The position numbers and the translations under genes were made by a program. Of a stretch of DNA of 64,000 nucleotides, positions 26,340-36,105 are shown one piece after another. The stretch comes from Brachyspira alvinipulli ATCC 51933 (GTDB lineage Bacteria > Spirochaetota > Brachyspiria > Brachyspirales > Brachyspiraceae). Under the pieces are notes generated by a model. The model was not told the DNA's origin. It saw nothing but the letters and a program-made list of their open reading frames with translations, and made no database searches. The stretch is from assembly GCF_000518245.1 (NCBI RefSeq), contig NZ_KI912404.1:47897-111896 (forward strand), read 5' to 3'. Positions within the stretch are counted from its first letter, which is position 1. Each line of letters starts with the position of its first letter.

Positions 26340-26984
26340 TTAGAATCTTAATCCAATTTGTCCGCCTATATCAAATGCTGACATTTTTATATTGTTGTTA
26401 GGATCTTTGTATTCTATCAATGGTATATCATATGAAACATACATACCAATAACAAAATTTAGAGGGAGTAAGAAGTCGAAAGTTGCTTTTACATAAGGTA
26501 TATAAGGATTTTTAAAATTATTTTTTAGCTTTTTTAGATTATATCCTTCTGCATTATATCCGCCGTCACTTTCTTTGAAATATGTACTTGCTGCTAAAGG
26601 TATTTTTATTCCAGCACCTACACCTATAGATACAAATGAAATATCTATCTTAGGCAATACACCTATCATTAAGCTATCAAAAGTTATTCCACCTCTAGAG
26701 TTTTGATCCAATGATGATTTGAAGGCAAATACATCTCTGTTGTATCCTAAATCCAAACCTAGTCCAAATGATAAATATTTAAATCCGAAGTAATATGCTG
26801 GTTGAAAATGTATTCCGAATTCAAATGCTTTGTCAGATTTTATAGCAGCAGCATCATTTCCGCTGAAACTGCTGAAACTTGCTCCAAGAGGAATCATCAA
26901 ACCTAAACTAGCTCCTGTTTTAGCCATTAAATTTCCACTTATAATTATAGCTAACATAAAAGATATTATTATTATCTTTTTCAT
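26340..26984 (-). CDS. outer-membrane beta-barrel protein, paralogue 2
   Basis: A 214-residue exported barrel protein with a 21-residue signal peptide ending LMAKTG, and a terminal IGLRF. It aligns end to end with its neighbour at 25515: GIHFQPAYYFG against GIHVIPGYYFG, PYIPYVKATFDFLLPLNF against PFIPYVKVMLDFILPLNL. The loops differ in the middle, as expected for surface loops. AAGGAG precedes the ATG. Tandem duplication is clear; each copy has its own terminator and a long upstream region. Confidence 0.82.
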   Translation of the reverse strand: MKKIIIISFMLAIIISGNLMAKTGASLGLMIPLGASFSSFSGNDAAAIKSDKAFEFGIHFQPAYYFGFKYLSFGLGLDLGYNRDVFAFKSSLDQNSRGGITFDSLMIGVLPKIDISFVSIGVGAGIKIPLAASTYFKESDGGYNAEGYNLKKLKNNFKNPYIPYVKATFDFLLPLNFVIGMYVSYDIPLIEYKDPNNNIKMSAFDIGGQIGLRF

Positions 26985-27261
26985 TGTTTTCTCCTTAAAA
27001 TAAAAATTATAATAATTATTTGTATATTGTAATTATCTATATATAAATATAAAAAATCAATAGTTAAAAACAATATATAATTCTATTTTTTTTATATTTT
27101 TTTCATAAATTAAACATTCGACTAATTTGTTAAAAGGTACAAAAGTCATAAAATACGATTGCAATAAATAAAAAATAATTATATGTTCTTTAACTAGTCA
27201 TTAAAATTTTTGTTTATAATCTAATAGTTAGATAAAAAATCTAATAAGGACTTAAAGAAAT

Positions 27262-28806
27262 ATGCAAGAAAAAATCAATGAACTTAGAAAAAGAAAAGAA
27301 AAAATAGAGGAAGCTGGCGGAAAAGATAAAATAGAAGAACGCCATGCAAAAGGAAAATTAACTGCTAGAGAGCGTATACTGCATCTTTTGGATGAAAATA
27401 CTTTCTGTGAGATTGATGCTTTTATAGAGCATAGATGCAGCGATTTCGGAATGGAAAAGAATAAAATAGCAGGCGAGGGTGTTGTTACTGGATACGGAAA
27501 AATAAACGGAAGACAAGTATGTATATATGCTCAGGACTTTACTGTTATAGGCGGTTCTTTAGGACAAATGCATGCCGCTAAAATTTGTAAAGTTCAGGAT
27601 ATGGCTATAAAATTAGGATGTCCTTGTATAGGTATTAATGATTCAGGCGGAGCTAGAATACAGGAAGGTATCGATTCATTAAGAGGATACGGAGATATAT
27701 TCTATAGAAATGTTCAGGCTTCAGGAGTTATACCTCAAATATGTGTAATAATGGGACCTTGTGCAGGAGGTGCTGTTTATTCACCTGCTTTGATGGACTT
27801 CATACTTATGACTGATAAAACTGCTAATATGTTTATTACTGGTCCTCAAGTTGTAAAAGCTGTAACAGGAGAACAGGTTTCTGCTGAGGAGCTTGGAGGA
27901 GCTTTTGTCCATAGCAAAACTTCCGGTGTTGCTTCTTTGATGTTCCCTGATGAAATATCTACTTTGGAAGGTGTTAAGAAACTGCTTTCTTATATACCTC
28001 AAAATAATTTAGAGGATGTTCCTTTAGAAAAAACTAATGATGATCCTAACAGAAATGATGAAGAGTTATCAAATATACTTCCAGATAGTCCTAATAAGCC
28101 TTATGATGTTAAAGAGATTATTAAAAGAGTGGTTGATAATGGTGAGTTTTTCGAGCTTCAGCCTTTATTTGCTACTAATATAGTTATATGTTTTGCACGT
28201 CTTGATGGTAAATCAGTTGGCATAATAGCAAATCAGCCTAATTCTATGGCAGGAGTACTTGATATAAATGCAGCAGATAAAGCAGCAAGATTTATACGTT
28301 TCTGCGACAGCTTTAATATTCCATTAGTTACATTAGTTGATACTGCAGGATATTTGCCTGGAGTAGGACAGGAGCACAATGGAGTTATAAGACATGGGGC
28401 TAAACTTTTATATGCTTACTCAGAAGCTACTGCACCAAAAATTACTCTTATTATAAGAAAATCTTATGGAGGAGCTTATATTGCTATGTGTTCAAAGCAT
28501 TTAGGTGCTGATATGGTTTATGCTTGGCCTTCTGCTGAGATTGCTGTTATGGGACCTGATGGTGCTGCTAATATAATATTCAAAAAAGATATAGATAAAG
28601 CTGAAGACCCTAAAAAGGTAAGAGCTGAAAAAATAGAAGAATACAAAAAAGAATTTGCTAATCCTTACAGAGCTGCTGTAAGAGGTTATGTTGATGATGT
28701 AATAGAGCCGGAATATACTAGAAGCTATCTTATAAATGCATTACATCTTTTAGCAAGCAAAAGAGAAACAAGAATGCCTAGAAAACACGGCAATATACCT
28801 CTATAA
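27262..28806 (+). CDS. mmdA: sodium-pumping methylmalonyl-CoA decarboxylase, carboxyltransferase (alpha) subunit
   Basis: A 514-residue carboxyltransferase of the PccB/MmdA type. It moves CO2 from an acyl-CoA to biotin. Visible motifs are AKGKLTARERI (near residue 30), GGSLGQMHAAKI, INDSGGARIQEG, GPCAGGAVYSPALMDF, and in the second half GQEHNGVIRHGAKLLYAY and the oxyanion loop KSYGGAYIAMCSK. The length fits methylmalonyl-CoA decarboxylase better than the longer glutaconyl-CoA enzyme, though the substrate is inferred. It opens a four-gene operon with all membrane and biotin parts. Confidence 0.93.
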   Translation: MQEKINELRKRKEKIEEAGGKDKIEERHAKGKLTARERILHLLDENTFCEIDAFIEHRCSDFGMEKNKIAGEGVVTGYGKINGRQVCIYAQDFTVIGGSLGQMHAAKICKVQDMAIKLGCPCIGINDSGGARIQEGIDSLRGYGDIFYRNVQASGVIPQICVIMGPCAGGAVYSPALMDFILMTDKTANMFITGPQVVKAVTGEQVSAEELGGAFVHSKTSGVASLMFPDEISTLEGVKKLLSYIPQNNLEDVPLEKTNDDPNRNDEELSNILPDSPNKPYDVKEIIKRVVDNGEFFELQPLFATNIVICFARLDGKSVGIIANQPNSMAGVLDINAADKAARFIRFCDSFNIPLVTLVDTAGYLPGVGQEHNGVIRHGAKLLYAYSEATAPKITLIIRKSYGGAYIAMCSKHLGADMVYAWPSAEIAVMGPDGAANIIFKKDIDKAEDPKKVRAEKIEEYKKEFANPYRAAVRGYVDDVIEPEYTRSYLINALHLLASKRETRMPRKHGNIPL

Positions 28807-28825
28807 GTTTGAAGGAGTTGTAAGA

Positions 28826-29146
28826 ATGGAACATAATGCAGCTATTGCCATATTCGGCATAATGTCTGTTTTGATTACCGCTTTGGTTTTCTATATATTA
28901 TCTGTGATTTTAGCTATTATTTTCAAGGCTAGAAATATCAAAAAAGAAGAAGAAATAAGCAAGGTAGTAGAAGAGAGTAAAACTAAAGAAGAGGACTTGA
29001 TTGATGATACTGAGCTTGTTGCTGTAATTACTGCTGCGATATCATCTTATACAGGCATGTCTAATAATAAATTTATAATTAAATCTATACAAGAATATAA
29101 AACTCCTATATGGGGTATGGCAGATAGAGTAAATAAACTTAAATAA
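28826..29146 (+). CDS. mmdD: OadG-type delta subunit
   Basis: A 106-residue single-span membrane protein. The helix is at about residues 8-32, followed by a charged linker and a conserved tail (VAVITAAISSYTG, then PIWGMADRVNKLK). OadG/MmdD subunits hold the carboxyltransferase to the membrane pump. A GAAGGAG ribosome site lies before the ATG, and the gap to mmdA is 19 bp. Confidence 0.88.
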   Translation: MEHNAAIAIFGIMSVLITALVFYILSVILAIIFKARNIKKEEEISKVVEESKTKEEDLIDDTELVAVITAAISSYTGMSNNKFIIKSIQEYKTPIWGMADRVNKLK

Positions 29147-29163
29147 AATATTTGGGAGAAATT

Positions 29164-29571
29164 ATGAATAAACAATATAAAATAACAGTTAATGGAAAAA
29201 TTTACGATGTATTAGTAGAAGAGGTAAAAAGTGAAAAAGTACAGCAGCCAGCACAAGTAGTTCAGACTGCAGCACCTGTAGTTCAAGCATCAGCACCAGC
29301 TGTTAAAACATCAGCACCTGCAGCAGTTCAAACTCCTTCTGCACCTATAGATGAGAATGCTGTATCAGTAAAAGCTACAATGCCTGGTACTATAGTGTCA
29401 TTCAGTGTGGCAGTAGGGGATAAAGTTTCTGAGGGTCAGGTTGTAGCAATATTAGAAGCTATGAAAATGGAGAATGAAGTTACAGCACCCGCTTCTGGAG
29501 TTATTAAATCTATACATGTAGAAAAGGGTTCTTCTGTTGTTGAAGGTCAGGTTATATTACAGATTAGCTAA
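29164..29571 (+). CDS. mmdC: biotin carrier (gamma) subunit
   Basis: A 135-residue biotin carboxyl carrier. An N-terminal basic segment is followed by an Ala/Pro/Val-rich flexible linker (about 25-65) and a biotinyl domain with EAMKMENEV, the lysine being the biotin site. The swinging biotin shuttles CO2 from the alpha to the beta subunit. The start is the ATG at 29164 with GGGAG upstream; a TTG four codons earlier is not needed. Confidence 0.95.
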   Translation: MNKQYKITVNGKIYDVLVEEVKSEKVQQPAQVVQTAAPVVQASAPAVKTSAPAAVQTPSAPIDENAVSVKATMPGTIVSFSVAVGDKVSEGQVVAILEAMKMENEVTAPASGVIKSIHVEKGSSVVEGQVILQIS

Positions 29572-29580
29572 GGGGTATAT

Positions 29581-30708
29581 ATGAATAATGCTTTAGGTTT
29601 GGATTTTAACAATTTACTTACAGGTTTTTATCCGCCGTCTTTTGCCCAAATTATTATGATACTTTTGGGGGCATATCTTATATATATGTCCATTTATTAT
29701 AAAAGAAAACCTTTACTTCTTCTTCCTATGGGAGTTGCGATATTAGCTGCTAATATGCCTCTTCCTAAAATGACTGAAGATGTTGTAACTGGATTTTTAG
29801 GTTTAATACATAGTGGGGCAGACAGCGGAGTTTATCCTGTTTTAGTATTTTTTGCTGTTGGTACTATGATAGATTTAGGGCTTGTGCTTGCCGATCCTAA
29901 AAATTTCTTTATAGGTGCTAGTTCACAGATTGGAATATTTTTGATATTTTTTATTATGAGTTCTTTAAATATAAGTGAAGGATTATCTGCAGCTACTTCT
30001 ATTATAGGAGCTGCTGACGGAACTTTAGCTATGTATATGGCTTCTTTGATTACAGAGCCTAAATACTTTGCTGCTATTGTTATGTCAGCATATATTTATA
30101 TGGAGCTTCTTCCTCTTCTTCAATCTGGTCTTACTAAAGTTTTAACTACTTCAAAAGAGAGAAAAATATCTATGGAGTATTTAAGATATGTATCAAGAGG
30201 AGAGAAAATAATATTTGCTGTTATAGCTATGGGACTTTGCGGTATATTTTTAGCTAATTCATTTCCTTTAATAGCTGCACTTTTATTTGGAAGTATTTTA
30301 AGAGAATCTGATATAATAAAAAACTTTTCTGTTACATTGCAGAAATCTATTACTGGAATACTTACAATGCTTATAGGAATAGCAATAGGTTCTTCTGCTT
30401 CAGCCGAATATTTTATGACGCTTGATACAGTTTTAATATTTGCTTTCGGTTTATTTTCATTAGTTTTAAGTACAACTATAGGTGTTATAACTGCTAAGCT
30501 TATTAATATAATTTCAGGCGGAAAGGTTAATCCTATAATAGGTTCTGCCAGCTTGAGTGCTTTCCCTGTACCTGCTTGGGGAGCACATATTTACGGACAA
30601 GAAAATAGTTCTTCTAACTGTCTTCTTCTTCATGCTATGGCTGTAAATATATCTGGTATTATATCCGGAGCTATTACAATGGGTATACTTTTGACATTTT
30701 TCCACTAA
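29581..30708 (+). CDS. mmdB: sodium-translocating decarboxylase beta subunit
   Basis: A 375-residue membrane protein with about nine helices. It decarboxylates carboxybiotin and exports Na+. Family motifs include FFAVGTMIDLGLVLADPKNF, GAADGTLAMY (with the conserved acidic residue), and NPIIGSASLSAFPVPA near residue 320. Nine bases separate it from the biotin subunit. The pump would give the cell a sodium gradient from propionate-type metabolism; direction of use is not visible. Confidence 0.95.
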   Translation: MNNALGLDFNNLLTGFYPPSFAQIIMILLGAYLIYMSIYYKRKPLLLLPMGVAILAANMPLPKMTEDVVTGFLGLIHSGADSGVYPVLVFFAVGTMIDLGLVLADPKNFFIGASSQIGIFLIFFIMSSLNISEGLSAATSIIGAADGTLAMYMASLITEPKYFAAIVMSAYIYMELLPLLQSGLTKVLTTSKERKISMEYLRYVSRGEKIIFAVIAMGLCGIFLANSFPLIAALLFGSILRESDIIKNFSVTLQKSITGILTMLIGIAIGSSASAEYFMTLDTVLIFAFGLFSLVLSTTIGVITAKLINIISGGKVNPIIGSASLSAFPVPAWGAHIYGQENSSSNCLLLHAMAVNISGIISGAITMGILLTFFH

Positions 30709-30741
30709 TTTTGCAATTTTTAATATACATACAAATGTTAG

Positions 30742-30758
30742 AGCCCTTATATAGGGCT
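30742..30758 (+). terminator. terminator of the mmd operon
   Basis: AGCCCT-TATAT-AGGGCT followed by TTAATATTTT. Confidence 0.75.
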
Positions 30759-30784
30759 TTAATATTTTAACGGTAAGTCAGTAT

Positions 30785-31474
30785 ATGAGCGAAGTAATAA
30801 TAAAATATAAAAGAATAAAAAACATATACATAAGAGTAAAACCAGATTTAAACATATATGTAACAGCACCTAAAAGGGTTACTAAAAAATATATATACGA
30901 ACTTTTAGAAAAAAGGAAAGATTGGATAGAAGATAAAAAAGAAGAAATTAAAAAGAAAAATATTTATGATACAAACAGAAAAAAATTAAAAAGTGGCAAT
31001 GAAATATTTTATCTTGGTAAAAGCTATATATTAAAAGTATTAAAATGCCAAAAAGAAAATATAATTATTGCAGGCAGAATTATGTATATGTATGCTGATA
31101 TAAAAGACGATGAGAACGATGATGCAAAAATAAAGCAGATACTTCTTGATAATTGGTACAAAAAAGAGGCATTGAAATTATTTGATTCATTAATAAAAAA
31201 ATACAGCTCTATTATGGGATTGGAAATTGATACATTTAGTGTAAAAAAATTAAAAAGCAAATGGGGTTCATGCGATGTTAAGAAAAAACATATTACTTTA
31301 AATCTTGAACTTATGAAATATCCAATACAATCAATAGAATACATAGTTATCCATGAGTTGGCTCATCTTATAGAGGCAAATCATAGTAAGAAGTTTTATA
31401 ATGTTGTAAGTATTTATATGCCTGAATGGAAGAAGCATAAAAAGATATTAGATACATTTTTTAATAACTTATAA
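30785..31474 (+). CDS. YgjP-type zinc metallopeptidase
   Basis: A 229-residue protein of the YgjP/DUF45 group. The zinc site is complete: VIHELAHLIEANHSKKF (HExxH with a downstream His, near residue 190). The preceding KLKSKWGSCDVKKKHITLNLELMKYP is the family signature. The N-terminal 100 residues are basic. These SprT/WLM-like peptidases are often near DNA-repair or restriction genes, but none is here. The ATG follows the mmd terminator and has a GGTAAGT upstream. Confidence 0.9.
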   Translation: MSEVIIKYKRIKNIYIRVKPDLNIYVTAPKRVTKKYIYELLEKRKDWIEDKKEEIKKKNIYDTNRKKLKSGNEIFYLGKSYILKVLKCQKENIIIAGRIMYMYADIKDDENDDAKIKQILLDNWYKKEALKLFDSLIKKYSSIMGLEIDTFSVKKLKSKWGSCDVKKKHITLNLELMKYPIQSIEYIVIHELAHLIEANHSKKFYNVVSIYMPEWKKHKKILDTFFNNL

Positions 31475-31491
31475 TGAATTTTTATTTAATT

Positions 31492-31680
31492 TACATACCC
31501 CGCCCTATAAATTTATTAATATTATTTTAAATATTGACTTTATATGTATTAAAAATTTTTTTATAAAAAGCACACCCGCCCTAGTTTTTATTAACGCACG
31601 TTAAACTAAATTTCTAGTATAATAAAAATTAGAATCATATGTAAATGTATATTTTTAATTTTATTTAGCGTGCGGTAAAC
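31492..31680. repeat. dispersed palindromic repeat, copy 2
   Basis: Boxes in order: CCCCGCC (31498-31504), CCCGCC (31575-31580), then inverted arms CGCACG (31595-31600) and CGTGCG (31669-31674). Fills most of the gap between the metallopeptidase and DUF4026 genes; nothing else is visible there. Confidence 0.75.
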
Positions 31681-31764
31681 ATAAAAAATATAAAAAATGC
31701 TATATAAAATTATTGTTATTTAATGTATAATAAGAAAAAGTTTATATCAGAGGTGCAAATACTA

Positions 31765-33189
31765 ATGGATTACAATGAAAAATTATATAATGTATTTTCA
31801 AGCGGCGAACAAAGATTAGAATCATGGATGGCTGCAGTATTTACTAAAGAGTATGATCATAATATGACTATAGATGAACTTAGAGATATACTGTCTGAGT
31901 CCGATGAGTATTTGATAGTTGATTTAGAAGAAATAGAAAAATCTAATTTTATAAGAGATAAATCTAAATGGGAAGTGGCTGTAAAACTTCAGTATTTGCC
32001 TATGGTTATGGATGAAGAAGAGCATGAATGCGGAGGAGGATGCAGTCATTCCGAAGGCGGATGCAAATGCCATAGCAATGAAGAAAATAATGAAAATGAA
32101 GAAGAAAATAAAGATGAACTAAGTTTTTATATTGCATTAGTTGATGCTTCTACTGTTACTGAGAATGTACCAGAAATATTTTCTGTGAATACTGTAAGAG
32201 AAGAAGATTATAATGAAGCATGCGGATGCAGATATGCTGTACATGTTTCTACAACATTTGATAATTTTCAGCTTACAGATTATCAAAGACAATTAAAATT
32301 ATTAGATAGTTTAGTTCCGGAAGCATCTATATTTTTGGATATGTCATGTTATACAGCACATTCCGGAGATTGGCTATCATATACTTCTACTTTTGCTTTG
32401 CCTTCATCTTTGGATTATCTTTATACTATACATGCTGTTTATGATGATGATAAAGACCCTAATAAAGTTGAATATTGGTTCCATACGCATGGACTTTACA
32501 GAGTAGGATCTATTGAATTGGAGATAGTTGGAGTGGAAGATTCAAATGCTGCTTACGGACAATTGTTAAATACATGTGCTAAAATGTTTATAGAAAGAGG
32601 AGTACCAGAACCAGGATTTAAATTTAATCCTGCATATAATGTTTATGTATGCTGGCTTCCTTGGGAAGAAGCTTTGAAAAAACTTAATATCGCAGATGAT
32701 GTTCCAGGAAGTGCTAAAGATAGAAATGATGGAGTGCATAATACTCCTTCAGGAATTCTTGTTGCTGTAGATAAGGATGGAAATTATCATACACTTGATT
32801 ATTATAAAAATGAGCTTACAGATAATCCTATGTTTATGATGAGTTACTTTGAAACTTCTCTTATGAGAGAGGCTGCTTTTGAAAAATTAGAATATTTCTT
32901 AGAATTATTGGATAAGAATAAAGGTGATGAAAAAACTTCTTTCTTGGTAAAATTAGGATATGGAGAGACAGAAGAAAACCCTAATGATTTAGAGCATTTA
33001 TGGTTTGATGTTCATGATTTTACTAATGACGGATATTTTGATGCTACTTTGATTAATGAGCCTTATAAAGATTTGGGTATGCATGAAGGCGATAGAGGAA
33101 TGCATAGTATAGAAAGGCTTACAGATTGGGCTATATATACAGAAGAATCACAGTACAATTCAAGAAATATTTATCTTTTATTTGATTAA
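31765..33189 (+). CDS. DUF4026/DUF2314-like protein
   Basis: A 474-residue cytoplasmic protein. A short segment near residue 80 is rich in Cys, His and Gly (CGGGCSHSEGGCKC) and may bind metal. The C-terminal 80 residues look like DUF2314: FLVKLGYG, EHLWFDVHDFT, and ERLTDWAIYTEES. The rest resembles DUF4026. Function unknown. I start at the ATG at 31765, which has GAGGTG upstream; the ATG at 31723 would add 14 residues and has no ribosome site. Confidence 0.75.
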   Translation: MDYNEKLYNVFSSGEQRLESWMAAVFTKEYDHNMTIDELRDILSESDEYLIVDLEEIEKSNFIRDKSKWEVAVKLQYLPMVMDEEEHECGGGCSHSEGGCKCHSNEENNENEEENKDELSFYIALVDASTVTENVPEIFSVNTVREEDYNEACGCRYAVHVSTTFDNFQLTDYQRQLKLLDSLVPEASIFLDMSCYTAHSGDWLSYTSTFALPSSLDYLYTIHAVYDDDKDPNKVEYWFHTHGLYRVGSIELEIVGVEDSNAAYGQLLNTCAKMFIERGVPEPGFKFNPAYNVYVCWLPWEEALKKLNIADDVPGSAKDRNDGVHNTPSGILVAVDKDGNYHTLDYYKNELTDNPMFMMSYFETSLMREAAFEKLEYFLELLDKNKGDEKTSFLVKLGYGETEENPNDLEHLWFDVHDFTNDGYFDATLINEPYKDLGMHEGDRGMHSIERLTDWAIYTEESQYNSRNIYLLFD

Positions 33190-33193
33190 TATA

Positions 33194-33233
33194 AAAAAAC
33201 AATGGGGTAGTGTTCTATTATCCCATTGTTTTT
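33194..33233. terminator. bidirectional terminator
   Basis: AAAACAATGGG paired with CCCATTGTTTT with an inner partial stem, between convergent genes. Confidence 0.82.
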
Positions 33234-33254
33234 AATTTATATTTAAAGAAAAAA

Positions 33255-33671
33255 TTATTCGCCAATTATTTTTATCAATACCCTTTTTAATCTCTTTCCG
33301 TCATATTCTCCATAAAATATTTGCTCCCAAGTACCGAAATCAAGTTTGCCGTCTGTAACAGCAACAACAACTTCTCTTCCCATTAATTGTCTTTTAAGAT
33401 GTGCATCGGCATTATCTTCATATCCGTTATGCTTATACTGACTATGAGGTTTTTCAGGTGCAAGTTTTTCAAGCCAAACTTCAAAATCATTATGAAGTCC
33501 GTTTTCATCATCATTTATAAATACGCTTGCTGTGATATTCATAGCATTGCATAATATTAATCCTTCTTTTATACCACTTTCCTCTAAGCATTTTTGAACT
33601 TCTGGCGTTATGTTTATATAACCTCTTCTTTTTGGATAATTAATCTCTAATACTTTTCTGTATGATTTCAT
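33255..33671 (-). CDS. yjbQ: YjbQ/UPF0047 family protein
   Basis: A 138-residue protein of the YjbQ family, proposed to have secondary thiamine-phosphate synthase activity. The conserved His/Asp surface is visible: [34 protein letters not shown] and [15 protein letters not shown]. Length is typical and complete. It is the third gene of a minus-strand row after fabH and a GCAxxG-type gene, 20 bp from its neighbour. The link with fatty-acid synthesis is positional only. Confidence 0.92.
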   Translation of the reverse strand: MKSYRKVLEINYPKRRGYINITPEVQKCLEESGIKEGLILCNAMNITASVFINDDENGLHNDFEVWLEKLAPEKPHSQYKHNGYEDNADAHLKRQLMGREVVVAVTDGKLDFGTWEQIFYGEYDGKRLKRVLIKIIGE

Positions 33672-33691
33672 AATTACTCTCCAAATAGTTT

Positions 33692-34111
33692 TTAATTTAT
33701 TCTATAATCTTTATATTTTTCCATTAAATAATCAAATATTTTAGCTGCTTCAAGTATTAAATAGCGGCATCCGTTTTCGGGATCTCTGTATTTTTCTACC
33801 AAAGTTGCACAGTCAATAGCATTCATTTTTTCATTAAATGTGTTTATGAATTCTGATTCTATCTCTTTTAAAAGTGTTCCTTCATGTCCTTTTTCTCTTA
33901 TGAAAGCCTTAGATAAAGCCATTATACCGCCTGTTAATATACCGCATGTAATACCTACAGCCATTCCTCCTCCAAATCCGGCAGCTAGCTTTAAATCATC
34001 TCTATTGATTCCTAAATTGTATATATCATTTGCACCATAGAGCATTTTTTCAGCACAATTCAAATCTTCTGCTTTGCCGAATCCTGAATACAGATATTCA
34101 TATAATGTCAT
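33692..34111 (-). CDS. C_GCAxxG_C_C family redox-type protein
   Basis: A 139-residue protein with the family pattern: NCAE near residue 18, [22 protein letters not shown] (near 50), IDCATL, and DPENGCRYL. The spaced cysteines suggest metal or redox binding; biochemical role is unknown. It lies 11 bp after fabH and shares its transcript. Family members are often annotated as split-Soret-like or as transporters, which the single weak hydrophobic stretch does not support. Confidence 0.88.
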   Translation of the reverse strand: MTLYEYLYSGFGKAEDLNCAEKMLYGANDIYNLGINRDDLKLAAGFGGGMAVGITCGILTGGIMALSKAFIREKGHEGTLLKEIESEFINTFNEKMNAIDCATLVEKYRDPENGCRYLILEAAKIFDYLMEKYKDYRIN

Positions 34112-34122
34112 AATAAAAACCT

Positions 34123-35097
34123 TTAAAATTTAATTAAAGTAGAGCCCCAAGTAAGACCAGCACCAAATGCAGTTAGAAGTACATAGTCTCCATTTTTGAT
34201 ATTTCCAGATTCAAAAGCCTCTGTAAAAGCTATACCTACGCTTGCTGCTGATGTGTTGCCGTACTTTTGTATATTAACATAGAATTTATCATCACTTAAT
34301 CCTAAATTTTTAGCAACAGCATTCATTATTCTAGTATTAGCTTGATGTGTTATTATTAATGATAAATCTTTTAATTCCAAATTGGCATTTTTTACTGTTT
34401 TGTTTATAGTGTCATCGAATGTTTTTACAGCCTTTTTAAATACTTCTGTACCAGCCATATATATAGTATTGGTTTTATCCTCAACATTTTCTTCAGTTAT
34501 AGGAGATGCACTTCCTCCTCCTTTTACTATAAGTATTTCATCATTAGCTTCAGCCCCTATGTCAGTAGAAATAATGCCTTTATCTCCTTCTTCAGCTTCT
34601 AATAAAGCAGCACTCACCCCGTCTCCAAAAAGTATTGCAGTGCTTCTATCTTGCCAATTTACTATATCAGAACATTTTTCTGCTGCTACTATTAAAACTT
34701 TTTTACATTCTTTACTTTCTATCAATGATGCTGCAGTATTTAGAGCATATATATATCCAGAACATGCAGCAGATATATCAAATGCAAGGCATGAATTTTT
34801 TATATTAAATGCTTTTTGAATAACTCCTGCTGTTGAAGGAAATGTGTATGATTTTGTAGAAGTTGCTACAATTATAGCGTCGCAGTCATCTATAAAAGCT
34901 CCTTTCTCTTTTAACTTATTCACAGCTTTAATAGCCATGTCTCCTGAACTTTCTGTTTTATCAGCAATTCTTCTCTCTTCTATACCTGTTCTGCTTACTA
35001 TCCAATCATTATTTGTATCCAATGTTTTTTCTAAATCATAATTTGTTATTATATTTTCCGGTAGATACGATGATAAATATTTAATATTAGCTTTCAT
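34123..35097 (-). CDS. fabH: beta-ketoacyl-ACP synthase III
   Basis: A 324-residue condensing enzyme that starts fatty-acid synthesis from acyl-CoA and malonyl-ACP. The catalytic triad is visible: Cys in DISAACSGYIYAL (near 112), His in IITHQANTRIM (near 248) and Asn in KYGNTSAASVG (near 278). The C-terminal FGAGLTWGSTLI is typical. All expected residues are present. It leads a short row with the GCAxxG and yjbQ genes and has an upstream promoter. Confidence 0.96.
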   Translation of the reverse strand: MKANIKYLSSYLPENIITNYDLEKTLDTNNDWIVSRTGIEERRIADKTESSGDMAIKAVNKLKEKGAFIDDCDAIIVATSTKSYTFPSTAGVIQKAFNIKNSCLAFDISAACSGYIYALNTAASLIESKECKKVLIVAAEKCSDIVNWQDRSTAILFGDGVSAALLEAEEGDKGIISTDIGAEANDEILIVKGGGSASPITEENVEDKTNTIYMAGTEVFKKAVKTFDDTINKTVKNANLELKDLSLIITHQANTRIMNAVAKNLGLSDDKFYVNIQKYGNTSAASVGIAFTEAFESGNIKNGDYVLLTAFGAGLTWGSTLIKF

Positions 35098-35143
35098 GTT
35101 ATTTTCACTCTCAAGTTTATTTATTTTATTGTATTAATGTCAA

Positions 35144-35172
35144 AAGATAACAATTATATCATTTTATGTCAA
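35144..35172 (-). promoter_or_regulatory. candidate fabH promoter
   Basis: On the minus strand TTGACA (35167-35172), 17-bp spacer, TATCTT (35144-35149). Confidence 0.5.
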
Positions 35173-35188
35173 TACTGTTTTTTTAGTA

Positions 35189-35809
35189 TTAATTTTTCTC
35201 TTTTACTAAATAAATCATAGGTACGCTTATAATAGTAACAGCATATTTTACTACAAAGTTAAATATAAATATACCAACTAAAGCATCAAAAGGCAATGCA
35301 CCCCAGAATGCTATTGCAACAAAAACTAAATTATCTACTGGTATACTGAATGCATTGCTTATTAATACTCTAAGCCATTGATGTTTTTTCGTTATTTTTG
35401 TAACAAAGAAATGATATATCTCTGTATCAACTAATTCTGATAAAGTTGATCCTACAATAGAAGCTATTGCTATTCTTAAAACAGGACTTAATGTTAATTG
35501 AAAAGCCTCATTAAATTCCCAGCTTGCATCGGCAGGTATTTGAGATATTATATAAAAATAAATAGGAGAGAAAATATTTATTATAGCAGAAACTATTATA
35601 AGTTTTTGAGTATTTTTCTTTCCTATAGTTTTATGCGCCATATCTCTTATTGTAAATGCTAATGGATATAAAAATGTTCCGCCATCAACTGCAAGAGTAA
35701 GTACATTTGCTATTTTTACGCTTGCTATGTTTGATATCATTTGACATGCTATGTATGAGCAAATTATTAAAATAGTTATAAATGAAATTTTGTATTCTTC
35801 GTTTTCCAT
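35189..35809 (-). CDS. yhhQ: VUT-family queuosine-precursor transporter
   Basis: A 206-residue membrane protein with about six helices. Characteristic segments are SYIACQMISNIASVKI, DGGTFLYPLAFTIRDMAHK and the SIPVDNLVFVAIAFWG motif near residue 155. VUT/YhhQ proteins import 7-cyano- or 7-aminomethyl-7-deazaguanine for tRNA queuosine. Complete; no other queuosine gene is in the window, which fits a salvage role. Confidence 0.93.
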   Translation of the reverse strand: MENEEYKISFITILIICSYIACQMISNIASVKIANVLTLAVDGGTFLYPLAFTIRDMAHKTIGKKNTQKLIIVSAIINIFSPIYFYIISQIPADASWEFNEAFQLTLSPVLRIAIASIVGSTLSELVDTEIYHFFVTKITKKHQWLRVLISNAFSIPVDNLVFVAIAFWGALPFDALVGIFIFNFVVKYAVTIISVPMIYLVKEKN

Positions 35810-36105
35810 GATTCCCAGCCCAAAATTTTTGTATATATACGATGCTATATAATATATTAAAAAATAATTTTAGTCTATATTATAATTAATCATTTTTATT
35901 ACTTTAATAAAATCTTTCGATGTAAATGTATTATAAATGAATTTTGTATCAGTTTTAAATTACTTGATTTGTTTAATGTATGCAGAAATAAAGTAAAAAA
36001 AGCATATTTGCATGTTAGTGAAATTAGAAATTTTATTTACTGCGCGTTAATAAAAATAGTTTTAAATGATATAAAGTGTTAGATTATTTAATGGAGGTAT
36101 TAAAA

